Shown here: piece by piece, positions 49,970 to 61,084 of the stretch
Layout: the number at the start of each line of letters is the position of its first letter
How positions within the stretch are numbered: the first letter of the stretch is position 1
From: Misgurnus anguillicaudatus
Taxonomy: Eukaryota; Chordata; Actinopteri; Cypriniformes; Cobitidae
Assembly (NCBI RefSeq): GCF_027580225.2
Contig: NC_073339.2
Location: 43,269,501 to 43,333,500 of the forward strand
Direction: 5' to 3'
DNA length: 64,000 nt
The notes under the pieces: generated by a model
Database searches by the model: none
Seen by the model: only the letters and a program-made list of their open reading frames with translations
Told to the model about the DNA's origin: nothing
Position numbers and translations under genes: made by a program

Positions 49970-52201
49970 ATACCCCTCAGGTCCCAATATTTGGTTCTGG
50001 CCCCTCCTCCAATGCTAGGGACAAATGTAGCTAGTATTTTTTACTCGATTTATAATCTGCCAGGTGAAAATTATAAGGCACTGCTGCAATCTGTTGTGTC
50101 CGTGTATAGCAGTGAAGACAAAGATGAAGAGGCTGCTGGTGACCTGCCGCGACAGAGATACATCCACAGGCATTTATACACTTGTGGGAATGACATCAGT
50201 TGGAGTGCAGCTCCATGTGCGGACAGCATGATTCATTTCTGTTCTGCCCTCCTGGAATAAACTCTCCATACTGCCAGATCAGAGAGCTGTGTACTCTTTC
50301 ACAATGACTTTCTCTCTGTATTACACACAACCAGGACAAACATGAAATAAGACTGCAGTCTAAATTGGTTCTTGCTGTTTCTGATCTAACTTCAGTGCAA
50401 AACTTCCGGTGTGGATCCGGTCCAGAGTAGTCTGCTGTCAGGGATGTTTTGTTTAAGTAAAAATTCAAGTTTATAATTGTTTTATGTCATGAATTTTCTT
50501 TGAGGGGGAATGAAGGGATTCAACCTACACAACAGGAGGAACACGCCAAAAAGTAGCTCACTCAGAGCTATCAAAAGGTCATGGGTTTAATCCCCAGGGA
50601 ACACACACACAGATAAAATGTGTATACCTTGTAATGCACTGTATGTCGCTTTGGATAAAAGTGTCTACAATATACATAAACGTAAATATAAATGTGTGTT
50701 TGGTGCAAACGAAACTGTCCCCTGGCGATGTTGTACAGTAGCTGGTTGGTAACTAAAGTGTTGCAGTTTGGAACCTAAAAAACGGGTGATCTTAGATTGC
50801 TTTCCGTTCACTTGCAAAAATCCACAGGCCCTGGGTAAAAAAATATTTCTGCATGAAAGCTACGAAAAGATCCATAAAAGTAGTTGATGTGAGTCATTTT
50901 TTAAATTCTTTTTATGGCATTTGGAGACTAAAATTTCATGAGCCGCAAAGCTACGCCAAACACTTAGACCAGTTTTTCTATACTAAAGGCGTTTTACTAT
51001 CTGTACAAATATCACATTTGTGCGAATTTATGACCCTAAATTTTATCCGTTATGTATTCAAATAACTTCCGAGAAGTACAGTTTGCAAACACATAGACTT
51101 TATCTGTAGATCATAAATGTCTGACCAGTTTTTGAAAATTTCAGATTAGACCTTTATTGTCTCGTTCCATTGAATAGAAATACAACAGGGATGAGATGCA
51201 TATTTTGAAAACAAATGACAAGGAAATAATATGCTAAAACCCAAACAAATCTAGCTACATCTTCTATGGCTTTAAACGCAAATCAGAATTTCATAATATA
51301 AGCATGGTACAGTAGGGACCAAATCTGCACAGTCACAACTTTTTATTTGCTATGATACGTTGACATAAGTAATGATAGAAGTCGTATTACAGTCTACAAA
51401 ACGTGAACATTTCTTTCCCTGGCCACAATACGGTCACACTCTCACTGAGAGCAAGGTATATTTCAGACAACAGTATTTTCTGTCACAGTACAATGAAAAA
51501 TTCTCCATTGGAGATCAGTAGTTTGAGTTTCTATTGTGCCCTCTATAAGTTTATACAGTATCATCTATAATATTGCCATCCATAATATATCAGTTAAATC
51601 AGCCAGTAAAATTATCAAATTCATTATTTTTAAATACAACAACATTTTCAATACATGGTTCCCAGTCTATTTGCACATAATGTGGCTCAGTAGTAAATAT
51701 TCATATTTGTTGCACACACACATATATACAGCAGTTGAAGATTCCAGTTCAAATCTGTCTCTGGACCACAAAAGCTTTTTGTGCCACTGAGGAAGGCACT
51801 TGTTTCCAGTTTGCCCTATAAGCACTGTGGTACGGCCGGCCCATGTGCTTCTCGTTTAAATGTATCATATCATGTTCCCATATAAGTGTACAAAACAGAT
51901 CTTTAAAAACACCAAGTACAAGAAAGAAAATAAATAGCATCCAACCATTGTTAGTCCATTAATGAATTGTTGGTTAGGGTAAATGAAACCAATGCACACT
52001 TTTGACCCTGTTCACATCTTAGAGTTTCCTCAATAGTAAGTGGCTTCTTTCTTTGTTCAGGTCCTGTCTGCCATTTGTTTCGAAAGTTAAAGGGGCAAAC
52101 AAAAGAGAAATATCTATCGGTTACTGCAAAGAGTCACAATACACAATGGAAGGATGCGGTCAAACTGATCCTAAAGCAAACACTGATCACCATAATGGTA
52201 A
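49970..52201. other. gene-free stretch downstream of erbb4
   Basis: Contains one further SINE (50553-50690) and otherwise AT-rich sequence. It may include distal 3' UTR of erbb4, since AATAAA hexamers on that strand occur at 51342 and 51153. Confidence 0.45.
50553..50690 (+). repeat. tRNA-derived SINE
   Basis: TAGCTCACTCAGAGCTATCA, AAAGGTCATGGGTTTAATCC and tail GTATGTCGCTTTGGATAAAA. Confidence 0.8.
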
Positions 52202-52207
52202 TTTATT
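52202..52207 (-). promoter_or_regulatory. candidate polyadenylation signal AATAAA
   Basis: TTTATT on the plus strand reads AATAAA on the erbb4 strand, 364 nt past the stop codon. Further AATAAA hexamers in the same orientation occur at 51342-51347 and 51153-51158. The motif is common in AT-rich DNA, so which one is used cannot be told. Confidence 0.3.
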
Positions 52208-52570
52208 GAAATAAGATAGCAGATAGCAAGCATGATATTGATTCAATGGGATAAACATTGACAAATCAAAATTTTTAACATTGCGTAAATGGTTGCTTGT
52301 TATCTGAGATGTTACTTCAAGTCTATTGGAAAATCAAGTTTAGATTAAGGGATGGAGATGGTTTGAGTGGTTACATTCTGATTGTTAAAATATAAATTGT
52401 GTAATAGAGGCACTTTGGTAGATCAGTTTTCCCTTTAAATCCGATATCCTCTTGCATTTTTTCCTCATTAATTCCTCCCGAAATGAATACTGGTGTTGAC
52501 AGTTTTCCTTTCTTTTGTAAATCCAAATTTCATGCTAGAAAACCAAGAACTCATTGGTAAAGAAATCAGG
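52202..52570 (-). other. proximal 3' UTR of erbb4 (inferred)
   Basis: AT-rich, non-coding sequence directly downstream of the erbb4 stop codon. No coding signal is seen. The extent is inferred only from the first candidate polyadenylation hexamer. ErbB4 transcripts can have much longer 3' UTRs, so the true end may lie further left. Confidence 0.4.
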
Positions 52571-53433
52571 TCACACTACGGTATTCCTGTGCCGATAGGG
52601 TGGAGGTGGCAGAACCGGTCCTGGTCTCTTTTTAAATTCGGAGAGATACTCCGGATTTTCAGCCACCGCATCGCGACCTCGCACACTGTGCCTGTAAAGA
52701 TGCTTGCTTTTGCAACCCTGCAAAGGGTCTTGAGGGTTTAGTTGGGTCACTTTGGGGGGTAGACTGTGCTGCCAGCAGTCAGGGTTGTCGAAATTCTTCT
52801 TCGATTTTCTATCAAACATCACAGTCCCACTATGGCCCGTCTGAAGCACGTTACCTGGATAAACAAGGTGTCCGGGAAGACCAGAAACTGTTTTGCTTGC
52901 GATTGTGGACTTTACTTGTGTCAAGTTGGGTTGGGTTAAACAACCGGAAGGATTCGCCAGACAAGGTTGGATCTGTTGGCTGACGACTGAGATTTGAGTT
53001 AACAGGGAAGGATTGCCAGGCTTGCCAGAGGAACTGGATTCAGGAGCAAGCGGCGTCTGGGAATGCTGTCCATTTTGGCTCATTAATCTTGCTTGGGGAG
53101 GCTGAACAGGTGGAATGGCAAAATGAACATGTGTTGCCTGGCTGTGGTGATGGGCTTTTCCAGTTTGCGTGGTGAGGATAACATGACTGCTTGCCGTGTT
53201 GGCTGCTGTTGTCAACTGCAGTGGCATGGAAGCTCCATTTTTCCTCAGGTTCTCTGGGTTTGGCCCGCCGGTGGTGTTGTATGCGTTGAGGTAAAGAGGC
53301 TGGTTGATGTACTCATCCTCACATTTAGGAGTTCTGTCGGGAGTGCTGTGGTAACCCGGGTTGTCCAGTGCATTAATATTCCCGTTCCTCCGTTGGGATA
53401 CGAAAGGATTTTCCTCGACAGGACTGAGATGGT
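52571..53433 (-). CDS. erbb4: erbb4 last coding exon with extended disordered tail
   Basis: Terminal coding exon, 863 nt: a split Asp codon, 286 further codons and TGA at 52573-52571. Acceptor TCTGCAG (53435-53434). It starts DHLSPVEENPFVSQRRNG, has DEYINQPLYLN, and ends VAENPEYLSEF followed by PPPPYRHRNTVV. That terminus identifies ERBB4: PPPPY is a WW-domain ligand and TVV a class I PDZ ligand. Compared from memory with mammalian ERBB4, roughly residues 73-211 of the exon are extra, placed between SMP and KKNFDNPD. The extra part is rich in Q, S, T, P and H and looks disordered. NPDYW of mammals is NPDCW here, and HPDYLQEY is replaced by NPQDPLQG. The reading frame is fully open across the extra part, which supports its being translated. 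Confidence 0.95.
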
Positions 53434-54065
53434 CTGCAGAAATAGACATTGGTTGACAGCACATAATTACGTGGCAGTAGTTACTCATACTTTATGCACA
53501 ATATTCCAAACCATTTTTTCCTTAAGAAGCTTCAATGTATAGCTCCTTTGTATAGTCAGAATGTGGCATTGTTTAAAAAAAAGTACAGTAGATTGTAGCT
53601 TGGCATGGCACATCTTGAAAGTACTTCAGCTTCCACAAATCTGATACTAAAACATAAAAACCATCTTTAAAAGAACAGTGAGTACTTGCAGCTCACCACC
53701 CACAATTCATTGGCACTCTTTGGGGTCTGTGATCTTCAAGGTGAAGGATGAGACCCATAACTGCTGTCAAGATTTATAATGGAGAAACTCAGAATCTATT
53801 GATTTATCTTCTGCTCAACACATCACATTGGATTTATGTTGCGCTCTTGTCTCGCTTTTGTTTCAACTTATCAGAGGTTGAAAAGGAACAACTGCAGTTT
53901 GACCAGTCAAAGAAAAGATGTACATGCACATCATTTCAAACTGTATAATATACGCTACCGGTCAAAATCTTAAGGTGACTTACTTATTCTTATTTTCCCA
54001 TATTTTTTGAATAAATGTAAACTTTAAAACTATAGAATAGCACACATGTAATGGGATTTTTGTTG

Positions 54066-54150
54066 TGACTGTCAAACGATTAATCGCGATTAATCGCATA
54101 CAAAATCCAAGTTTGTATTTGCATAATAAGTGTGTGCACTTTAAAAAAAT
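54066..54150 (+). mobile_element. hAT-type terminus fragment
   Basis: TGACTGTCAAACGATTAATC, then GCGATTAATCGCAT, then sequence matching the inner end of the element at 61621-63343. Only one end is present, so this is a fragment. It lies in the last erbb4 intron. Confidence 0.65.
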
Positions 54151-54235
54151 TATCCAACTGTGGGTTTTAATAAATCATATTGCTCCCAATTGAATTGTCT
54201 TGATTAGTAATAATATAAGCATATCAAAATTGAAT

Positions 54236-54437
54236 ATGTGACCCTGCCTGTGAAAGCTCTTTTTTCTACCTTAAATCATCCTACATAATGTTAAGAAGAA
54301 ACTGTAAATATATAACTTTGATATCTTTAATATTGACAAAGTAAGGTCATGTCAAAGACTGAAACCAAACTTTGATGCTTCTAATCTCATCATTAGATTA
54401 TGAGACTTTAACCTGGATATCACAGACAGGGTCACAT
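54236..54437. mobile_element. short MITE-like element in the last erbb4 intron
   Basis: About 200 bp with inverted ends ATGTGACCCTGCCTGTGA on the left and, read on the other strand, ATGTGACCCTGTCTGTGA on the right. There is no coding capacity. It lies in the 1.1-kb intron before the last coding exon. The superfamily is not assigned. Confidence 0.6.
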
Positions 54438-54528
54438 ATAAAAAACTAGAACCTTCAAACAATAACTGGAAGAGGAACTGTCACAGTCATACATACAAAC
54501 AGATTACGGTAATGATTTTTTTATTTAC

Positions 54529-54795
54529 CTGAAGCTGACTTGTTCATAGGACTCATGTAATCATCTTCCTCGCCATTGCTCTTCATTCCTCTCTCTCCTA
54601 GAAAGACAGTTGGGTCCGCGATATAACGCTGGCCTTCACAATCATCCCCTAATCCGGGCGGGGGCTGTTTTTTTAAACTTCCATTACAATGTTGTTCCTC
54701 CAGAGACTCCAGTCCTGCCCCTTGTGTGTTTACTGGGACAAAGACTCCAACGGCCGAACCGACGGAGTCACGGGAACAAGCTCCCATCCCATCAT
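54529..54795 (-). CDS. erbb4: erbb4 exon: divergent cytoplasmic tail, penultimate
   Basis: Coding exon of 267 nt by the best acceptor (TTCAG at 54797-54796) and donor TCAG|GTAAAT (GT at 54528-54527). Ends in phase 1; its G joins AC of the next exon to make Asp. Recognisable tail landmarks are CNGSL, RYIADPTVF and DDYMSPM, which match CNGTL, RYSADPTVF and EGYMTPM of mammalian ERBB4. The first third is poorly conserved. With this acceptor the frame requires phase 1 entry, but the upstream exon ends in phase 0, so the true 5' boundary is uncertain. The TAG stop upstream in the same frame rules out simple extension. No PPxY motif and no YTPM p85 site occur in this exon. Confidence 0.85.
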
Positions 54796-55366
54796 CTGAA
54801 CATAAAACTCTTTCACGACACCTCAGTTGAGTCTATATAGGGGTAGAAAAAAAGTTAGATGGCTTAGTGACTTTTTGCTTAAAATTTTCAGTCGGTTTGG
54901 GACTGTGAACGTCATTGTGATGACATTGACCAATCAGCATTGTCATTACATAATTTCCTGCATCTCTGGAGTAGTGAGTCGCGTAGCATTTATAGCTAAA
55001 GTGAGTATGCCAATAGAGCACCTGCCATTGTGATGAATGGGAAAACAAACCAACAGCTGTCACCGTCTTGTTTTTAACAGGTTAACAAACCATCCTATGG
55101 TTCCATCGATTGGACAAACTTGTCAATTTCCTGCTAAGCAGCTTAATACACGGAGCCCTTGCCTAAACAAATGCTACTGGTTGAGTCAGAAGTTGGCTTG
55201 TCAACAAACAAAGCGATGTTTTGAAAGCGTCTCAGTGTTTAAATTCTTCTGGTAAGTGAATCCATCGTTTGACTTTGTAAAAACTAGGGCCGAAGGAAGC
55301 ACTTTTACATTGTGATGAAATGACACACCTTCCCTTTAAACAAATAAAGACAATAACTGGGCTTAC

Positions 55367-55537
55367 CCTGCTAGAATCCACATGTGGTCTTGATGCGTAA
55401 GAGGAGGTGGAGATATTCAAGGTCTGAGGAACAAAGTACTCCTCGGCATCCATCATGTCATCCAGTTCTTCCTCATCCATAAGACTCTGGAAGAACTTAC
55501 CGTGGTTGGGGCTGGGAAGTTTCATGCGATCGTCCCC
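55367..55537 (-). CDS. erbb4: erbb4 exon: juxta-kinase tail with DAEEY site
   Basis: Coding exon of 171 nt (57 codons, phase 0 at both ends by my reading). Acceptor CTTAG at 55539-55538 behind a long pyrimidine run, donor AGCAGG|GTAAGC with GT at 55366-55365. It begins [11 protein letters not shown] and holds [11 protein letters not shown], an adaptor-docking tyrosine site conserved in ErbB receptors. Where mammalian ERBB4 has NIPPPIY (a PPxY WW-domain ligand), this protein has NISTSSY, so that motif is lost. The next recognisable exon downstream starts in a different phase (see findings). Confidence 0.93.
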
Positions 55538-55619
55538 CTAAGCCAAAAAAAAAAAAAGAAATGACACCATCTTTCTCAGCAGTCACCTTGAGTTTAATGG
55601 TTGGTGTAGGACAAATCTA

Positions 55620-55796
<177 letters not shown>

Positions 55797-56013
55797 TCAT
55801 AAAATAAACAAGATTTCAGGCTGTATTTAAAAAGCACTTCATAGAGTATGTCACAGCTTCAGTTAACAGCTAATGTCAAATGTAAATTGTAGTCTGTATC
55901 CATATTAAAGGTTGCAACACTTTGTCATTTCTATATGTTTGATTAACAATTACGTTCAAATGCAGTCACATATTACATGTAACTTAAATGTAGTTACAGT
56001 ATATTATAATTAA

Positions 56014-56690
56014 ACAGAGCAACAAGACCGACAGACAAGACAAAAAGACAGACAGTCAAGTACCAGTCAAGACAAGACAGATAGACCGATACATTAAGAT
56101 CCCCAAGGAAGACTGCCATACAGGACTGACAAGTAGACAAAAAGGCGGACAAGACAGACAGACAGAAATACAGACATGATGAATGGAAAAGACCAGCAGA
56201 TTGACAGAGGAGACAGACAGACAAAAAGATAGACAAGACAAACAAACAAGAGAGAAAGACAAGACCGGCAGAAAGATAAGACCCACAGGGAAGGCCGACA
56301 AGACTGACAGACACGACTGACAACAGAGAAGAAAGGCAGATAAGACAGACAGACAGGAAAGAATGTCAGACAGACAGAAATACAGACATATGGAGAAGAC
56401 CAACAGACAGGCAGAAAGACAAGACCTGGCAGAGAAATAAGACCCACAGTTGACAAGACTGACAACAGACAATAAATGCAAATAAGACAGACCGACAGGC
56501 AAGAATGTCAGATTGCAGAAAGACAGACAAAACAGACAGAGAAGAATAACAGACAGACAGAAAGAAAGACAAGACACACAAACAAAACATAAAGAGAAGA
56601 CCGACAGGAGTGACAGACAGGACTGACAACAGACATAAAGTCAGATTAGACAGACAGGCAAGAATGTCAGAAGACAGAAAGACAGACAAA

Positions 56691-56723
<33 letters not shown>

Positions 56724-56924
56724 AAAATAGACAAGACAAACAAACAAGACAGAAAGACAAGACCGACAGACAGATAAGACCCACAGGGAATACCGACAGA
56801 ACTGACAACAGACAAGAAAGGCAGATAAGACAGACAGGCAAGAATGTCAGAAGACAGAAAGACAGACATAACGAATGGAGAAGACCAGCAGACATCCATC
56901 CAAGACAGACAAAACAGACAGAGA

Positions 56925-56955
<31 letters not shown>

Positions 56956-57397
56956 AAAATAGACAAGACAAACAAACAAGACAAAAAAGACAAGACCGGC
57001 AGACAGACGAGACCCACAGGGAAGACCGACAGAACTGACAACAGACAAGAAAGGCAGATAAGACAGACAGGCAAGAATGTCAGAAGACAGAAAGACAGAC
57101 ATAACGAATGGCGAAGACCAGCAGACATCCATCCAAGACAGACAAAACAGACAGAGAAGACTGACTGACTGACTGACAGACAGACAGACAGAAAGACAGA
57201 CAAAAAGATAGACAAGACAAACAAACAAGACAGAAAGACAAGACCGGCAGAGAGACGAGACCCACAGGGAATACCGACAGAACTGATAACAGACAAGAAA
57301 GGCAGATAAGACAGACAGGCAAGAATGTCAGACAGACAGAAAGACAGACATAACGAATGGAGAAGACCAACAGAACAACAGACAAAACAGACAGAGA

Positions 57398-57428
<31 letters not shown>

Positions 57429-58397
57429 AAAATAGACAAGACAAACAAACAAGACAGAAAGACAAGACCTGGCAGAGAGATAAGACCCACAGGGAAGACC
57501 GACAGAACTGACAACAGACAATAAATGCAAATAAGACAGACAGACAGGCAAGAATGTCAGAAGACAGACAAAACAGACAGAGAAGAATGACCATGGAGAA
57601 GACCAGCAGACATCCATCCAAGACAGACAAAACAGACAGAGAAGACTGACTGACTGACTGACAGACAGACATAAAGACAAGACCGGCAGAGAGATAAGAC
57701 CCACAGGGAAGACCTATAAGTCTTACAGACACGACTGACAACAGACAAGAAAGGCAGATAAGACAGACAGACAGGATAGAATGTCAGACAAAACAGACAG
57801 AGAAGATCCACAAGGAAGACTGACCTACAGGACTGACAATCAGACAAAAATGCACGCAAGAATGTCAGACAGACAGAAAGACAGACAAAGAGGACTGACA
57901 GACAGACAGAAAGATAGGCAAAACAAACAAACAAGATGGAAAGACAACACCGCCAGAAAGATAAACAAGACAGAAAGACAAGACCGGCAGAAAGATAAGA
58001 CCCACGGGGGCGACAGACAAAACTGACAGACATGACTGACAAACAGACAAGAATGTTAGAAAGACACACAGACAGAAAGACAGACAAATAGACAGAGAAG
58101 ACTGTCAACAAAAAACTCAGACAAGAAAAATAAGACAGACAATACTGATAGACAGGCAAAATGACAGACTGTCAAGAACAACAGACAAAACAGTCAGACA
58201 GACAGACAGACACAGAAGTCACAGAGACACACAGGCAAAAAAAACAGAGAAGAGAGACAGAAGACCGAATTACAGACAAGACAGACTGGAAACACAGACA
58301 AGAAACTCAAGAGCGACAGACAGACAAGAAACACAGACAGTCAAGACCAACAGACAAAACAAACAGGACAGACAGACAAGACCAAGCAGACAGATAT
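56014..58397. repeat. degenerate (GACA)n tetranucleotide array with higher-order units
   Basis: About 2.4 kb of imperfect GACA/CAGA repeat on the plus strand, inside the erbb4 intron 55766-58959. Pure runs such as 56695-56721 and 56923-56953 alternate with diverged segments. A marker AAGAATGTCAG recurs near 56358, 56501, 56660, 56840, 57073, 57321 and 57550, followed in several cases by CATAACGAATGG and by CATCCATCCAAGACAG. The array therefore has a higher-order period of roughly 140-250 bp. The minus strand is open over long stretches, giving Cys/Leu/Ser/Val-rich spurious frames. Confidence 0.93.
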
Positions 58398-58959
58398 GCA
58401 TCATTTAGTTGTATATGTTGCACAGCAGTTGTACATGAAGAACTATTATATCTGTGACAGGAAGTGACACGACCCTTATTTCCTTCCAATTTACTTTCAC
58501 TTCTCACTCGCAAACACACATTGCATACATTACTCTCGCTCTCAAACACATTACACAAATGAGCAGCAATTGCTCAAGCAATCACAGCATCAATATTTTC
58601 TGTTTCATTGTCCTTGGGGTTATAGATGTCACATCAGAAACAACAACTTAGAATCTAAATGTAATTAGAACAAATGAGATTATTTCATAACTCATTTCAT
58701 CTCTTTTCGCTTTATGCAACCGATTCAACAGAGAAACAACCAGCATCTGCCTTCCACATAGACTACAAGACTGCACGACCAGTGGCTAGGATACATATTA
58801 CAGTCTCACAATGGGTCCATTAGAAAAGAGCAACATGGAACAAGCATTCAAATAAACCACCTGGCATACAAATGTTTGGCACTGATATTGATGCCAGTAG
58901 GTTAGGGTCCGAGTCTTTTTGTTTGGCTGTTCAAAGAGTTCTCACATTCAGATACTCAC

Positions 58960-59106
58960 ATTTCACCATCACCATATAGACGTCTATGGTGCAAATAGGT
59001 GGCTGGGGTAAACGTTCACCCTTCTCCAAGATGTCAGGAATCTCACGGGTGGGAATCCCGTCATATGGCTTTCCTCCAAACGTCATCAACTCCCAGATAG
59101 TCACTC
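58960..59106 (-). CDS. erbb4: erbb4 exon: kinase C-lobe
   Basis: Coding exon of 147 nt (phase 1 in, phase 1 out). Acceptor TTCAG at 59108-59107, donor AAAT|GTGAGT with GT at 59959-equivalent 58959-58958. The preceding intron is 474 nt. The translation [16 protein letters not shown] continues through [17 protein letters not shown] to VYMVMVK, which are C-lobe helices F to H of the kinase and highly conserved among ErbB receptors. The split Gly codon at the start and the split Cys codon at the end join correctly to both neighbours. The next intron (55766-58959, 3194 nt) carries the long GACA array. Confidence 0.96.
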
Positions 59107-59554
59107 CTGAATCAATATGTAAATATCTTAAGTATACAACATGTATCAGACATAAGCAGAGTTTCGCATTTTTGCTTGGTGGGCACCTACAGGCAAACAA
59201 GGGTCCTGCAATACCTTGAGATTTAGAGAGAGTGCAGTTTTAAAATATGGTTTAAATTAATTAAAACTAGTTTAGCCTTAAGTTACTCTCTCCATTAAAA
59301 TATAATAAATCACAAATTTCTATTTCACCAATAGCTTAGACAAAATCCTAATTGGCTTTGGTCTGGGGGGGCAGTGTCCCCCTGCCCCACCCCAAACTCT
59401 GTCTATGGTACCAAATAATAAAATGAACTGATTTTTTCTTCTTTATTGGTAATATCTACCTTATAGATGTATATAATATATTATCTAATATTTTCTGATT
59501 ATTTCTATATTCTTTGCTAGCAGCAAGACTACAAAGACTAGTAAGATGTTATTA

Positions 59555-59656
<102 letters not shown>

Positions 59657-59895
59657 CTACATAAGAGAGAATTTTAATCAGTCTGTCATCATCTGAAAAT
59701 ATACAGGCTATCAATCATGTAAAAGATGAAGGAGTATAATTCTGAAGAGAGGAACTTTACATAATGAACTAGAACTTTAAGTACAAGAATTCTAATCCCA
59801 ATCAAGTGATTAATCCCATTGATTAAAGAAGATTCTTACAATGTAAAGGTTTTTTTTGTCCAAGTTTGTGTGTCCCAGGTTTTGAACACTATTAC

Positions 59896-60051
59896 CTTGC
59901 CTCCATCTGAACTGTATTCCTTTTCTTCTGTATCCAGCAGTCGAGCGAGGCCGAAGTCAGTGATCTTAATGTGGTTTGGAGATTTCACCAGGACGTTACG
60001 TGCAGCCAGGTCTCTGTGCACCAGACGTCTCTCCTCCAGGTACATCATACC
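59896..60051 (-). CDS. erbb4: erbb4 exon: kinase catalytic loop and DFG motif
   Basis: Internal coding exon of 156 nt (52 codons, phase 0 at both ends) of an ErbB-family receptor tyrosine kinase. It is bounded by an acceptor ending ACAG (60053-60052) and a donor AAG|GTAATA (GT at 59895-59894). The translation holds the catalytic loop HRDLAARN, the magnesium-binding DFG of TDFGLARLL, and the start of the activation loop with EKEY, the position of the ErbB4 activation-loop tyrosine. It ends in DGGK. ErbB kinases phosphorylate partner receptor tails after neuregulin-driven dimerisation at the plasma membrane. All catalytic residues visible here are present, so the kinase looks active. ERBB4 rather than EGFR, ERBB2 or ERBB3 is set by the C-terminal exons. 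The preceding kinase exon is not found up to 64000, so that intron exceeds 3.9 kb. Confidence 0.96.
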
Positions 60052-60359
60052 CTGTCAAAGAGAATATCTGAGATTACCTTTTCAAAGACACAAGGCTAAC
60101 ATACAGTACACACAACTACTGTATAACTATCCATAATAAACATGCAGCAATATTTTCCTTTGGAGATGTCAAGTGATTTAACCAAACAAGTTTTCAACCT
60201 AGCATGGTTTTTGATCCCCTTCCAAAGATCTGTCTCCAAATTGTGAAGGTCATGAATGATCAAGCAATTGACTATTATTGTTTTAACAGAAAGTCGGATT
60301 TTAATAGGAACATACTTTTAAAAAGAGTACGGTAAACAAAAAGACTACTTGTTTCTGTA

Positions 60360-60800
60360 GGGCCGGGCTCACATTTTGATCGCCCCCTGGTTGCAGTACA
60401 AGTCATAAAACCTCCCTAAATAAAAAAATATTTACACTTCGAATAAAAATTTCCAGAAGTTGGTTTTGGTCCTTTAAGGTACTTGTTATCACGCTGATAT
60501 ATGTTCAATTGTTAATTTTTGTGATTAGTTTCATTTTAGCTAGTAATTTGATGCAATAGGAATGGGGCGTGTCGTTATGATTAGCGTGGTTGAATTGGGC
60601 GCAGGAGCGTTTGGGCGTAAGTTTAATACCGCCTCCTGCTACATGGATGATTCCTTCTGCGCACACCTTGGCTCCAAACTGACGTTTTATGTAACATGGC
60701 GACGACCAGGGTCGAACATTTTTAGCTTCAATTCAATACAATGGAAGGAGGCGATGTCGCGTCATCCATCTTTTTTTACAGTCTATGATAAGGACTCTGA
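60360..60800. repeat. interspersed repeat fragment, unclassified
   Basis: Contains GATCGCCCCCTGGTTGCAGT and ends TTTTTTTACAGTCTATGATA, wording I associate with an abundant cyprinid repeat. It is intronic in erbb4. No coding frame of note. Assignment is from memory and tentative. Confidence 0.4.
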
Positions 60801-61084
60801 ATGAGCCAAGTGGAATGGATTTGAGGAGGCAGCAGTGTGGAAGTCAAAGCTGAAGCTTAAACACAGACTGGAGTTTTATTTATACTGGCATTCCTCAAGT
60901 GGAATGAATATGACTGACGACGCTCTAGTGAACAGGCATATTCACAGAATAAAAGACGTAAGTAAGGAAGTAAAAATGAGTGGGTCCATTCCTAAAAAAG
61001 GCAACAACAACAACAAAAAAAATGCGTAAAGAGGACACCAATTGTACATGCTGTGTCGCTGTGTTAAATGGTTTAAAGATAAAA

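Noticed and set aside
53093..53542. Plus-strand open frame of 149 residues
   Set aside because: It is antisense to the last erbb4 coding exon, whose minus-strand identity is clear.
54796..55366. Possible hidden CYT-1-type exon of erbb4
   Set aside because: All minus-strand frames were read for a PPxY or YTPM motif between acceptor and donor sites; none was found. A short divergent exon cannot be excluded.
55994..58159. Many overlapping minus-strand open frames of 100-285 residues rich in Cys, Leu, Ser and Val
   Set aside because: They are translations of the GACA array, which lacks stops in several frames. No domain, start context or conservation supports a gene.
56014..58397. CRISPR-like array because of regular short repeats
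   Set aside because: There are no unique spacers of constant length; this is a degenerate tandem tetranucleotide repeat in eukaryotic intronic DNA.
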